A DNA stretch of 15,773 nt from Acanthaster planci (GCF_001949145.1 NW_019091454.1:648998-664770); one strand, 5' to 3'; numbered from the stretch's first letter, positions 1 to 9,489 are shown. Translations and numbers: made by a program. Notes: generated by a model not told the origin, from the sequence alone.

Positions 1-639
1 GCCGCTCATTCTTGGGTAAGGTTAAATAAATATATTTGTGGTGTTCGGCCAGGTCAATTCCATCTCCGATCAGCCAGTCTGCTGGTCCGCCACAAAAAGG
101 TGTCAGTTGTCCCGCCACAATGTGTGCTTCGGGTGATGTACACGTATCAATTATTTAAACACCAATTTTGTGAACATTTCAAATCACATGGCGGGGAAGG
201 GGGGCTGTACCCCCATCCTCACCCATGAGATGATGAGTGAAGGCCTTTTTAATAGTTTAATTATGCACAATCTGCTTCTCTCCTCTTTTGGAAGTTTTAT
301 GCAGGGTTTATAAACTTAACCACCTTCAAGGAAATGCAGCTGTACAATAAGCTAAAACCTACGCCAACAATTCATTTCAGTTATGGACTGCTATTCACAA
401 ACCAGTAATTGTGCTTTCCATTGATATAAATTACATGTATTTATGGTAGTTCTGGTGTCTAGTTTTCAAGTACGATATACAAGTAACATTTTTAATAATT
501 AAAAAAACTCATACGTTCAATATCATGGAGAATAAGTTGACAAGAGTGCTGACAAAAGACCAACAAGATGCAATTCTGCCCCTGCATACAGATCAGTGCT
601 TACATTTTCATAAAAGCTATGATTAAAATTGTTGGCTGT
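1..639. other. Region downstream of LIPT2, probable 3' UTR and intergenic DNA
   Basis: I see no coding region. The part next to 640 is likely the LIPT2 3' UTR. Near the left edge the words GTCCGCCACAA and TCCCGCCACAA repeat about 30 bases apart, and a G-rich stretch at 190..215 is followed by a C-run. A plus-strand donor-like GTAAGG at 16 could end an exon cut by the window edge, but only 15 bases of it would be visible. Confidence 0.4.
491..496 (-). promoter_or_regulatory. Possible LIPT2 polyadenylation signal (ATTAAA)
   Basis: ATTAAA on the minus strand lies about 145 bases after the LIPT2 stop codon. It is the nearest variant signal; no AATAAA exists on this strand between the stop and the window edge. 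Two more ATTAAA words occur at 256..261 and 248..253. The choice among them is a guess. Confidence 0.3.
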
Positions 640-890
640 TTATGAGGAAAAATTTCTTGGTAGATCTGTCTCCTTTGATTCTACAAGCAAACAGCTGAAT
701 TGTTTAGCAAAAGCCTCTAAAAAAACAGGTAGTACTTCCTGTACAGTAATATTTTGTTTTAGTTCAAGACTGAGAGAAGTAACACCTTTGTTTTTTACTC
801 CACAAGGAACAATATGGTCAAACCAGGACAGTTCTGTGTTGCAGTTCAAGCTCAGTCCATGCATCGTGACATATCTGCTGCACTGAATGC
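640..890 (-). CDS. LIPT2: LIPT2 coding exon 2 (C-terminal third with catalytic cysteine)
   Basis: This exon completes the octanoyltransferase. It begins at 890 after the acceptor AATTAACAG, and its first two bases complete the glycine codon split at the end of exon 1. The joined reading is KLAAIG-IQCSRYVTMHGLSL, exactly the order seen in LipB proteins. Residues 166-173 HGLSLNCN, 178-183 WFDHIV and 184-186 PCG follow; Cys185 corresponds to the catalytic cysteine (Cys169 of E. coli LipB). GVTSLS at 191-196 is also family-typical. The frame ends at a TAA (642..640), giving 238 residues in total against about 231 for human LIPT2, so the gene appears full length with no frameshift or missing catalytic residue. 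The first 26 bases of the exon precede the first ATG in this frame and are assigned only from the splice site and family match. Confidence 0.95.
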
Positions 891-1371
891 CTGTTAATTG
901 AGGGAAAAAAAGGTTGAATAAACCACTGCAGCAAGTTGGGAAATAAAAACTTCATAAAAACATCTTCTGTATGTTAACTACCAAAGTACATGAACATGCC
1001 AAGGTTAAGTACAACATATGAACCAGTGGTCACTCTTACAACAACTACTGCTTTTACACTTTGCAACCAAAAACTTGTGACAAGGGGAAAGTGAAAATAC
1101 AGTGCCATTCACATGTATGCTCTATTAACATGACGGAACATTTCTCTCATAAAACTGTATACATGTTCCTGTTTCTGGGCAAAATATTTTTTATAAAAAG
1201 GCAGTAAACAACCTTAAAAGCAATAACTATTCTCTCAGCAACAAACTTATTAAAGATCTTTTGGACCCTAACTTATAGCCCTAATTAACATCAGAACATG
1301 GGAATGTGGATCAATTGCTTCTGCATGCATGAGGCATATTTCATAGAGTGCTTGAATTGCAACACTTTGGC

Positions 1372-1835
1372 TGAGTTCAGGCGGCTTGTTCCCGTATGTT
1401 CAGGAACAGCTCGATTTGTTGTTCGTGGGTCTGCCACTCAAACGCCGGGAACAAACAACCGGTTATCGCTGGTAGTTAGTGATGAGCAACATGCAACATG
1501 GTGGCATCCATGTAGGCTACGTTATTTGAGAGTTAATGTTTGGATGGGCTGAATTCTCTTCTATATAAACAGGAACATTCATTTCTGTGTCACAGAAAAT
1601 TCTTAATGTTAACTTTGCAAAAGTTCCCATAGTCTATGGCTTTGGAAGCCATGTCTTTACTTTTTACAGCTGTTCAAAAATCAAAATCTCACGAGTTTTT
1701 CCGTGTGTTCCTGTAAAACCCTGACGAGGAGGTGGTGTGTGATCCTGTTCCGAGAACAGTGTTCTTGAGTCATATTCCCGCCGTTCGAGCGCGAGAACAA
1801 GAAACCTGTGTCAAGAACAGGCCGCCCAAACTCGA
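1372..1835. repeat. Degenerate inverted repeat, possible MITE remnant
   Basis: The arm at 1372..1465 and the reverse complement of about 1745..1835 share GGCGGC-TGTTC, an ACAG...TTGTTGTTC-like block and a CTCRAACGSCGGGAA block in the same order. Both arms are richer in G+C than the surrounding intron. The central part (about 1480..1730) is AT-rich. The layout suggests a small hairpin-type DNA transposon inserted in the LIPT2 intron and since diverged. No clean target duplication was found. Confidence 0.4.
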
Positions 1836-2393
1836 CCTATGATAGAGTTTCCCTATTCAACAACATGCAAGGTTGTCATGTTTTACGTGTACATTTGATA
1901 ATGCCCAATACATAAAAATGTAGTGACACAGTTTAATCCATTCCTATTAGTCAAAAGTCTGTGTGTGCCACGGCATGCTAAACTTACTATGCACGTGCCA
2001 AGTCCACATCAGGAGTTTCTTCTGGACTACTTGCACAAGAAATAAACCATAAAATGGACAGGAGAGTCCAGGAAAATATAAGTTGAATTATTGAACAAAA
2101 CCCTCCAATATTTATCACACGTTGACTTTGTTTGACTCTCTGACTAAAAGGGTACTTATGAATGGGAATAATTATATGCTTGGTCAGTCTAAACTAACGT
2201 TTAAGACGGGCCAAGGAGAATGAACATTGATAATGCCGGAGTTACAGTCAAGGGCATTCATCATGTCCTTTTTGCTGAGCTGGTCTGAACACGTTGACTG
2301 CCAACTGCAAGTATATTGCAGTAACTGGTGTGACAGGTCACTTTTTATGTTATTTGCCTAGTGCCCTCATTTGGCTGTGCCAAGTCAGCTGTT

Positions 2394-2460
2394 TTGTGAG
2401 TTCATTCTGAGACCCCCTCTTGGACCTTGTGAGTTCATTTAGTGACCCCCTCTGCGCACC
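2394..2460. repeat. Two-copy tandem repeat, period 33
   Basis: TTGTGAGTTCATT...GACCCCCTCT occurs at 2394 and again at 2427 with a few mismatches. It is a short local duplication inside the LIPT2 intron with no evident function. Confidence 0.7.
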
Positions 2461-2549
2461 TGTGTAGCACATTGTCCTTTGTTTCATTGCACACTGAGTC
2501 TTCAACCAGTAAACACTAAGAGTTCACCCGGCTAAATAACTGCATTTAG

Positions 2550-2588
2550 CATCAAGTTCTTCAGAGGTTTGAGATAGCCAAGGCTGGG
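2550..2588 (+). CDS. Candidate exon antisense to LIPT2, part 1 (unrecognised)
   Basis: After a possible acceptor (CTGCATTTAG) comes a 39-base open stretch reading HQVLQRFEIAKAG, ending in CTGGG followed by a strong donor GTAAGTTT at 2589. If spliced to the acceptor at 3233 the frame continues in phase 0. I do not recognise the peptide. The upstream part of such a gene is not visible, and the acceptor is only fair. It could instead be part of a non-coding antisense RNA, or a chance pairing of splice-like words. Confidence 0.2.
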
Positions 2589-3233
2589 GTAAGTTTATTA
2601 TATTGTACATGTATAAAGTGCCCGAGAAAGTTGAGGGTTGCCACTTGAAAAATGGCTGCAATCAGACTTGGGAAAAAATCACTTTTTGGGGGGTGATTTT
2701 GTTTTGTAGGAATAATTAAAAATGTGATTGGTTAACCCACAATAAATTGAAAAGAAATTGAAAGATGAGTGACCAGACAAGAGTTTCATTTGTGTTTCAG
2801 AAATCTCAGGGATGTTGGCGTGCATGTTATTGGGCCCTGAACAGTGCTGATTTTACACAGTTTTCAATGGGGCTCGAATTAGTGGACTGGACCCAGAAGG
2901 CCTGGAGTGAATAGTTCATTGCCCTTTAAGTACACCCATGTGCTTAGCTTTCCCTTGTGTATTAGTTGTGCAATGGAAGAATTGATATTTTGTGTCTTTT
3001 AATATAGGCTTCTTGCTATAAATTGGTAATTTCCAATGCAGAGGTGTACACAGAAAGCGGACCAGATTTAAGTTGCAGTTTTTGCCAGAGTTTATATCTG
3101 TATTTATGTTTAAGCTCAATTTACCCAAGCAGTTTGCTTTGACATAATTATTTGAACTGCTAGTTTCTCCATATTGTGCGTTGTTATCTCAGGGCATTTT
3201 CATTTAATATTTCTTTAATTTTGTATCTTTCAG

Positions 3234-3389
3234 GGTCTTCTTTTCCTGCAATGCAGCAACGCCATTAAAAGAACCAGACCAGTAAATGTACACCATCCTT
3301 GTCGTGCATTTTCTTGTGTCACACAGGTGTATCAGTTTCTGCTACGAGTATACTCACAGGAAATGAAAGGCTATTGTAATGTAAATTGA
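3234..3389 (+). CDS. Candidate terminal exon antisense to LIPT2, part 2 (unrecognised)
   Basis: A very good 3' splice site on the plus strand (TTTCTTTAATTTTGTATCTTTCAG) ends at 3233. The frame that continues part 1 stays open for 51 codons, starting GLLFLQCSNAIKRTRPVN, to a TGA at 3387. An AATAAA lies downstream at 3631..3636, which would put the transcript end close to the end of LIPT2 exon 1. No domain is evident. A 51-codon open stretch can easily arise by chance in this composition, so the case rests on the acceptor, the matching donor at 2589 and the AATAAA. Confidence 0.25.
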   Translation, partial: GLLFLQCSNAIKRTRPVNVHHPCRAFSCVTQVYQFLLRVYSQEMKGYCNVN

Positions 3390-3630
3390 AAAGACTGGCA
3401 CCAAGGACACAACAAATATGTTGCTGGCAGTGGAGGGTACACATCAGTAAACCGTGACACTCATGTTCAAATCGACACCTGAAAAGTGCCCATTAAACAT
3501 AAAGCGCATGCATACAATGCTTCGCAAATGGGAATGCCCTGTGAATTTATGCACGGCAGTAAATGTGTTAAACGCACGTTTAAGACTAGCCAAGCACAAA
3601 TTTATTCCCTAGTCAAGGCATTGCAGACAA

Positions 3631-3636
3631 AATAAA
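3631..3636 (+). promoter_or_regulatory. Possible polyadenylation signal for the antisense candidate
   Basis: A canonical AATAAA lies on the plus strand 242 bases after the TGA of the candidate exon at 3234..3389. It sits about 45 bases left of LIPT2 exon 1. It only matters if the antisense transcript is real. Confidence 0.25.
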
Positions 3637-3679
3637 ACACTAACTGTTAAAGAATGTATACATGTATTTTATACCATAC

Positions 3680-4145
3680 CTATTGCTGCTAGTTTGTTGT
3701 CCTTTACCCAAACACCTCTATCGGATGATTGTATGTTGGCGGCAACTCCAAATTCTTTGGATGTGTTAATAACTGTCTTTTCAAGCTGAGAAATGTACCA
3801 TCGCACACTCTTATTGTAATGAGTCAAATTGATGATCGGATATGCAATTAACTGTCCAGGTCCATGGAATGTTATTAAACCACCACGATTTGTTCGATGA
3901 AAGTCAGCTCCTAATGCCTTGAGTCTTTGCTCCTCAGTGGCTGGGTAATCTGTATTCCTTACACCAACAGTGAATACTGGTTCATGTTCACATATCAGCA
4001 ACATATCGCTCACTTGTGAGTGACCAGTTTGAGCTGAATAAAGCCTGTCCAATAAGCATCTCTTCAACAGTTTCTGTAGTTTCAAGGCCCTATGGTAAGC
4101 AATCCGACCAAGTACAACAAAGGAGACGGAATGATTAACGACCAT
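3680..4145 (-). CDS. LIPT2: LIPT2 coding exon 1 (octanoyl-ACP:protein octanoyltransferase, N-terminal two thirds)
   Basis: Known role of the family: LIPT2/LipB moves an octanoyl group from mitochondrial acyl carrier protein to a lysine of lipoyl-domain proteins (first the glycine cleavage H protein), the first step of mitochondrial lipoate synthesis before LIAS. Seen here: 155 codons plus one base. Residues 58-60 FTV and 61-63 GVR fit the family N-terminal half; RGG is at 87-89, TFHGPGQ at 92-98, and KLAAIG at 151-156 carries the lysine equivalent to catalytic Lys135 of E. coli LipB. The first residues are basic and hydrophobic with little acid, compatible with mitochondrial import. I chose the ATG at 4145 because it has G at -3 and +4, lies 13 bases after a strong 3' splice site, and matches the short N-terminus of the human protein. 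An in-frame ATG at 4187 would add 14 residues that look intronic. The exon ends at 3680, with donor GTATGG at 3679 in phase 1. Confidence 0.95.
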
Positions 4146-4185
4146 GACTTCGCACTCCCTGCAAAAGAGCAAGAAGACAGAAAGC
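4146..4185 (-). promoter_or_regulatory. 3' splice site before the LIPT2 start codon; 5' UTR bases 4158..4146
   Basis: On the minus strand a pyrimidine-rich run (TTCTTGCTCTTTTGCAG) ends at 4159, so a 13-base untranslated stretch precedes the ATG at 4145. This is a textbook acceptor and implies at least one upstream non-coding leader exon. It also argues that the 14 extra residues available from the ATG at 4187 are intronic. The leader exon itself was not located. Confidence 0.6.
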
Positions 4186-4845
4186 ACATATAGTATAAAT
4201 CTCTGTTTACTAGTATGTAAATGTACTTCTCAGAATGACATAGGCCTGCATTAACTGTTGTCTGTTCTGAAGATAATAAACAAGAATGGCAAAGATGCCA
4301 TGGCTTGCTGCTTCATACACATCTAAATTTCTTCACAGCAAAAATAGCTCATGTTAAGAAACTTCGGCCCCCTACTCCTTATCCTTTCTATCTCCTCCTC
4401 TGGCACCTTCCCATGGCATTCCCTCATTATTAATTTGCTTCATTTGTTATTTTTTATTGACTCCAACACTTAATTACAGAGTGTGAAATTTTCTGATTTG
4501 TGGCTTCAGAGGATTTTTCTTTTCGGGAAAAAAGTCATAAATGAATAGAAAGTTAAGATGACTATGTTGGTAAAGATATGTCACAGTTTCCGGACAATAT
4601 GTTTAGTTAAAGTTGCTGGCGACGGCTTAATATCCACTCCCATTTTTGAAGGACACCAATCACTCTGGGCTGAAAATGAGTGTGACTGGGTTAATACTGG
4701 ACAAATGAGTGAGGCTTACAAGTTATGATTCTGATTGGAAAATACTAATTCATAAATATTCATGACAAAAACTGGTGTTCTTGGAAGAGTTTTAAAATTC
4801 GAAGTTTGTGAATGTGTATATCCAAAATCTATAATGCAACATTGT
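4186..4845. other. Upstream of LIPT2 coding exon 1; no gene seen
   Basis: I see no supported coding exon. A pyrimidine-rich stretch lies at about 4364..4410. The LIPT2 leader exon and promoter should lie here or further right, but I could not locate them. Confidence 0.4.
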
Positions 4846-4925
4846 GTGCAAATGGCTTAATGGATTAAGAGCTGTACGTCAAAGTGGAAACAGATTAATT
4901 AATGTTTTGCAGGTTCACTTCTCCC
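4846..4925 (+). mobile_element. tRNA-like SINE head, decayed
   Basis: TGGCTTAATGG at 4853..4863 resembles a Pol III A box and is followed by the ATTAAGAGC seen in many tRNA-derived SINEs. GCAGGTTCACTTCTCC (box core at 4912) resembles a B box. The spacing is about ten bases longer than in a normal tRNA, and the arms do not fold cleanly, so it is not a working tRNA gene. A T6 run at about 4957 could be the old Pol III terminator. The 3' body is not recognisable. Confidence 0.4.
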
Positions 4926-6149
4926 ATAGGGTTGGGCATAAAATTAATTTGCTCTTTTTTGTCATCCAAACTCACTTAATCTAATATTTAACAATGTAGC
5001 TACAAATACAGTACATTACTTGTAACGTGACTTCTAAGTTCTCTAGTTACAGCACTGCATAATTTCACTGCCAATCTATATAATTAAGTTTCAATTTCGT
5101 ATTGGCAATGCCACTGATGAATGGCAGTTACTATGATTTTGAAAGTTTAGACACATTTCTGTCCACTTTCTTGCACCAGTCGATACATTGGAAACAGGAA
5201 CCAGGCCAGTCTACAACAAATGGATCTTGAACTTAATTTCCCTTTTCACCAAGGTTATTTTAACAGTTGGATACAAATTTAAGGTTTGGACAGCTCAACC
5301 AGATATGATTTCAATTTCATCATCAAACATGAATGATTTATTTTTGGAATCACATGAGAAAATCACAATTTACCAATTCCTAGCCATCTTTGATTACACA
5401 TGTATCCCAGCATCCTTTACTATGTTTACATGTGCATGTATTTAGTCTTTAGTTGAGTAATTATGTCAGCATGTTCATTGTTATGTAGTCCAAGTACACA
5501 GTCACGTCTGGTCTGTGACAGTATGAATCTACCCAAAGAGAAAAGAAAAACATGCAAAACAAGACAAATGTTGCGTTAAACACTGTGCTGTTTCGGGAAA
5601 CTCTTTGGTTTGAAAAAAATTAAATAAGAACGGGCAGGAATCGAACAGCTCTCGTTAATTCTGCAGTTCAAATTTAACACTTACAATATATGCAGGGTCC
5701 AAACATGCATGGAATTCAGAAGATACAGTGCATTTAACATCACAGAACAGGCCAGCATAAAATTTGGGTCAGAGTGTGGCAATACACAATCAAATATTTT
5801 CCCTGCCACGTGCATGGCATTTTGCCAGATTCCCCCAAAAAAGTGGGGCTCTGTTACACGCTTTACATGTACAAAGCATACATGTACATGTATATAGCAC
5901 TTAATACTGCCTCAGCTCTTGCCCATACGTGCTGTGTTGCTGGCACTGGTAGTGGAAGTCAGGGTTGATTTTATGAGGATTTTTGAAGATTTTGTATTTT
6001 AAGAGCTTACAATTTGACATCAGGTGATGGCATGACATCATTTTTTTAGTACATTGTTGCTGTCTAAGGATTTGCTTTGTGTAACTTTGATGAAGTTGCA
6101 AGATTACCATGTGGTCCAAAAGCACTGTCAAAAGCGTGAAAACCTATAG
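4926..6149. other. Intergenic DNA with TACATGTA-rich patches; no gene seen
   Basis: Only short open frames without motifs occur. A cluster of TACATGTA palindromes sits at 5865..5895. A B-box-like GTTCGATTCC lies on the minus strand near 5638..5647 without a partner A box. I see nothing else to annotate. Confidence 0.4.
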
Positions 6150-6345
6150 GAAAAAATTAAATATTAAAGATTTCACAATATATCAGTTGATGACGTCATG
6201 ATTCACCATACATCTTCAGATGGTAGTCTATGTGCCAGGTTTGAAGGCCCTTCAATGAAGAGGATGAACCTCAAGAGGCAAAAGTCGTAGGTAGAACGAC
6301 CCTGTGATATGTCAATAGGTAAAAACTGGAAAAAGAAAAACGAGC
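6150..6345. repeat. Dispersed TGACGTCA-type repeat, copy 1
   Basis: The stretch starts near a TGACGTCA palindrome (6191..6198). It then reads TCTATGTGCCAGGTTTGAAGG... and GTCGTAGGTAGAACGACCCTGTG. The same ordered blocks recur in diverged form at about 13495..13700 (TCTGTACCAAGTTTGAAC... then GTCGTGGATAGAAAAACCCTGT). It is an interspersed family of unknown class, lying just before the related-looking tandem array. Confidence 0.5.
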
Positions 6346-6464
6346 TAATGTCTTGCAACAGAACATAGGCCCTTTTCCCAATTCTAAGCTTTGAAATTAA
6401 AATTACCTTACCATGTCTGCACATTCCATAGGCCTATTAGATGAGACACAGAGATTTAAATGGT

Positions 6465-7091
6465 CACCCTTGATGTCCCCTGATTTGGAACTTGATGATA
6501 TCATCATCACATGATATCAATTTTCGTCTATAACACATCCCCTTCCAGATACCTGCAAATTTTCAACCCAATTTGATGTGTACCTTAGGAAAAATAGGGC
6601 TTTAAAGGATGCACCTTTAATGTCATATGATTTCTCGATTGATGACGCCATGATCACAGGCGGTCAATATTCGTCTATAGCACTGCCCTTTCAAGACATC
6701 TGCAAAAATTTCAACCCAATGGGACATGTGCCTCAGGAAATATAGGGCTTTAAAGGATGCAACTTTAATGTCTCGTGACTTGTCAACTGATGACATCATC
6801 AAGACACGAGGATTAATATTCGTCTGTAACACATCTCCTTCTAGATATCTGCAAAGTTTCAACCTAGTGTAAAATGTACTTCAAGAGATGTAGGGCTTTG
6901 AAAGATGCACCTTAGATATCGCATGACTTGTGACCTGATGACGTCATTATCACATGAGGTAAATTTTCCCCTATGACTTCTCTTTTTCTATTTATCTGCA
7001 AAGATTCACCTGAATGGGATATGTACTTCAGGCTTTAAAGGATACACGTTTAATGTCACGTGACTTGTCACCTGATAACATCAGTATGACG
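6465..7091. repeat. Tandem array, about 148-base units (four units plus a partial)
   Basis: Units start at 6465, 6612, 6760, 6908 and 7045 (spacings 147, 148, 148 and 137). Each begins CACCTTTAATGTC-like, then has CATGACTTG, then a TGATGACGTCATSATCAC-like palindromic core, then TATTCGTCTATAACAC, CATCTGCAAAGTTTCAACC and AGGGCTTTAAAGGATG. Identity between neighbours looks like roughly 70 to 80 percent by eye. The last spacing is shorter through loss of about ten bases near the unit end. Short open frames in it are shadows of the repeat. Confidence 0.85.
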
Positions 7092-8100
7092 ATTTTGTTC
7101 TTGGACCCTCCCCAGATGGTGGACTAAGAATATGTTCCTGTATATAATGTAGTTAGTCAGATCAATAAAAATGCTGCAGCCTGCTGTAAAAAAACGTGTA
7201 CAAAACACATGGGAAAAATGAAATATTCAAAATTTTATTTTAAAAAAAAATGGATGAACCATTTTTGAGATATTGGTCTATGAAACATTCCACCTGGCAA
7301 GCATGTCACGTGACTTCTCAAAATCCCCATTCTAAGTAAATGTTTGGGAAAAACACTTGGTTTGCTCAGGAGATATGTCGAAAACATTTTGAACTAATGA
7401 GCAGCAGTTTTTCGAAATATTTCTATTTTGCTCCATCCCCAATACCTGGCTACAAAAATTTAACGTCATGGCTGATACCGGAGTTTAAAATTGCCTTTTG
7501 CAGAAACAAACCCTCCTCGGTTGAAAAGTACAATGTCAGTAGGGAGTGTTCATTCTGGTTTTAGCGACGCGACCTAAACACATGCATTTGATAGTCGTTT
7601 GTGAACAAAGTAGTTTCCATCAAAGGAGGTTCCCTCAGTCTAGCTCTTGAACTGACCACGCCACACTGCCTTTACAATGCTTGCTTTCCTATCATCATTC
7701 TCAGTAGATTGTGGACCCACACTAGCTCCGAAGGAAAATGCATATGTAAACAAAAAGTGACTTGATCAGTACATACATGTAGCTATTTTCCCAAACTAAG
7801 TTATTACAATCAAATTATAAGTCACTAAATTTGCTTCAGGTTCTTACATTTTTATCACTAAGCAAGAGAAGAGGAAGCATTTGTCTTTGACAAGATTGCT
7901 CAGGTACTCAACAGAAATTTACATCATCAGAAAAAGTCATCACATTTAGAATAGGAAATAGGTACTTAAATCCTTTGGTTTATTTGTGTAAACCAGAAGA
8001 CCCTACGTTTCAGACCAAGGGTACAATCAATTTTCTAAATATGAAAAAGAAGCAAAGGGGATTATGTTAAGAAACCGGCCTGCAAGCATTTAAATCTGCG
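7092..8100. other. Intergenic DNA; no gene seen
   Basis: A 74-codon open frame at 7340..7564 has no domain, no splice context and no support. The rest is AT-rich with short A and T runs. Nothing here can be given a function. Confidence 0.4.
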
Positions 8101-8114
8101 TGTTGTGTCTTTAG

Positions 8115-8257
8115 CTCTTCAAATACTAGCTTGTAAATTGTGCACAAAAAGGCATTCCAAATCTGAGGTTTTCAAGCACATGGGTGCCTGCAAATTCGAC
8201 ACAATGGGACTTTCAATTAACGAGGACAATGATTTTACTTGTTATAAATCTATTCAG
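8115..8257 (+). CDS. Weak candidate exon with a C2HC-like cysteine/histidine pattern
   Basis: A possible acceptor TGTTGTGTCTTTAG ends at 8114 and a weak donor CAG-GTTGAC lies at 8258. In the open frame between them the peptide ACKLCTKRHSKSEVFKHMGAC shows C-x2-C-x11-H-x3-C, close to a zinc-finger spacing but one residue short. The frame runs on past the donor to a stop at 8360. There is no second finger, linker or neighbouring exon. Most likely this is a chance open frame; a lone fragment of a zinc-finger gene is the alternative. Confidence 0.12.
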
Positions 8258-8628
8258 GTTGACCCCAATGATAATGGGCAATGGTTTCAACCATCTTTCT
8301 CAGCACATTCATCACTTCAGAGAAAAAGCTTAAAACATTTACATGTTTGGAGTAAAAATTGAGAGGTACATTCAAGATTTCTCTTTTGATTAGGATTGCT
8401 TTTGTGATCAAGTTGAACAAAACCAAAACTAAGTTCAATCACAACTTCAGGTCTGGAGTGTGTCTATCCTTCATACAGGCTTAGTAATTATTTATGTCAC
8501 AAGTCTCTCAGCTTATCCAGTTGCTTGAGGCCAAAAGTTACTTTAAACAAGTTCCATATAAACTGATGCATAAGACAGCATGCTTGAAAAGTCATGTCAC
8601 CTTTTGTTAAGGTCAATGTTTCTTAATG

Positions 8629-8903
8629 TTTATTTCTTATTATGGTATATGTACTCATGAAAAGCAAGACCTTAAGTGACCTCTCAGAATCACAGCTTAA
8701 AACTTAAAAGGTCAATATTTCTTGCAGCTTATTGTTTTTTCAACAGCGTACATTTAAACAGTACGTATGTGAATCAATGACCGAGTCAAACAAAGACTGC
8801 TCTTTTCAGTTGACCTTGTCACACCGTTATCAGAAGCATCTTCCATGCAGTTTGCTGGTCTTCCAGTTAGTCTGCTAGCACCAGCTGCAAACATGTGTAC
8901 CAC
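8629..8903 (-). ncRNA. Candidate terminal exon of an unrecognised minus-strand transcript
   Basis: On the minus strand a clean pyrimidine tract and acceptor (TTTCATTTCTTTTCAG) end at 8904. A frame open from the acceptor begins VVHMFAAGASRLTGRPANC and runs about 49 codons to a TAA near 8755. A canonical AATAAA lies at 8634..8629, a suitable place for the transcript end. The frame that follows naturally from the next exon upstream (donor at 9302, if read in its open 3' frame) stops after about 12 codons, so the exon may be untranslated. I do not recognise the peptide in either frame. Coding or non-coding status is undecided. Confidence 0.3.
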
Positions 8904-8966
8904 CTGAAAAGAAATGAAACCATTTTATCATTGTCTATTGTTTAATATTTCCTTGTGAAGATTTAA

Positions 8967-9175
8967 GGGGTAATTTTTGTTCTGTAGAGTAGCTTGTTTA
9001 TCGCTGAAAGAACTTGGGTTGCATTGGTTTACATTTTTCAGAAAAATTGAAAATATCGCCGATAAAACAGAGCGAAATTTTTCTGGAGTCATTCATGCAA
9101 GTTTGGTAATGCTTGACAAATGCAAAGGACATCATGATCCAATGATGACATGTGTATGCGTACATATCATCAGTT
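8967..9175. repeat. Diverged duplication, copy A
   Basis: It shares the order of blocks with 9553..9775: a GGGGTAATTTT-like start, TTTACATTTTTC, then an exact 17-base core CAAGTTTGGTAATGCTT at 9098..9114, then ACAAA...AAAGACA and several GATCA-rich words. The copies are 599 bases apart and clearly related but well diverged. The element class is unknown. Confidence 0.55.
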
Positions 9176-9302
9176 GATCCTATGCACAGTCCATTGATCA
9201 TGGGTGTCCTCACTAATCGATTACAATGTGCCTGAATCCTTACATGCTGAAAGTCGAAACATTTAACGCATACATTCCGACAGACATCTTACGTTTACTT
9301 AC

Positions 9303-9489
9303 CTGAACAAGTCAAATCCATCGTCAAGTATAGATTGTGTGAGAAGTGAGCTGGTGCTCTTTTGCTTTAAAGGACAACTGCTTTTGTCAGTAGGGGGACC
9401 CCAGCATGTACACACATCGGGACTTGACTAATGCATGCTGCCCGAAAGTGTCTGCCTGATGTTTGACGAAGAGTGCCACAAGCTGTCAG
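9303..9489 (-). ncRNA. Candidate internal exon with strong splice sites, apparently non-coding
   Basis: The minus strand has a long pyrimidine tract plus acceptor (TTTTTTTTTCCTGTCAG, ending 9490; a second AG ends at 9483) and a perfect donor CAG-GTAAGT at 9302. All three frames contain a stop between them. Only the last 126 bases are open in one frame (ending TQSILDDGFDLF), which would need the weaker acceptor GCATTAG. So this is best read as a non-coding or UTR exon, about 400 bases upstream of the candidate exon at 8903. It lies between the two copies of a diverged duplication. It could also be a distant leader exon of LIPT2. Confidence 0.35.

Larger units (their letters stand above)
891..3679 (-). 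other. LIPT2 intron (phase 1)
   Basis: The donor GTATGG starts at 3679 and the acceptor AG lies at 892-891 on the minus strand. The intron falls between the catalytic lysine and catalytic cysteine, directly after the KLAAI segment. It holds a degenerate inverted repeat (1372..1835), a short tandem duplication (2394..2460) and, on the opposite strand, a candidate exon pair (2550..3389). The rest is unremarkable AT-rich DNA. Confidence 0.9.

Noticed and set aside
629-886. 85-codon plus-strand open frame
   Set aside because: It lies opposite LIPT2 exon 2 and is a shadow of that exon.
4146-4187. Upstream in-frame ATG at 4187 as the LIPT2 start
   Set aside because: The extra 14 residues overlap the pyrimidine tract of a strong acceptor and have no counterpart in the family. 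The ATG at 4145 has the better context.
5633-5650. B-box-like GTTCGATTCC on the minus strand as a tRNA gene
   Set aside because: No A box at the right distance, and neither the T arm nor an acceptor stem pairs. At most it is a scrap of a SINE.
6465-7091. Regularly spaced repeats considered as a CRISPR array
   Set aside because: The whole 148-base unit is repeated with divergence, with no short exact repeats and unique spacers, in an animal-type genome.
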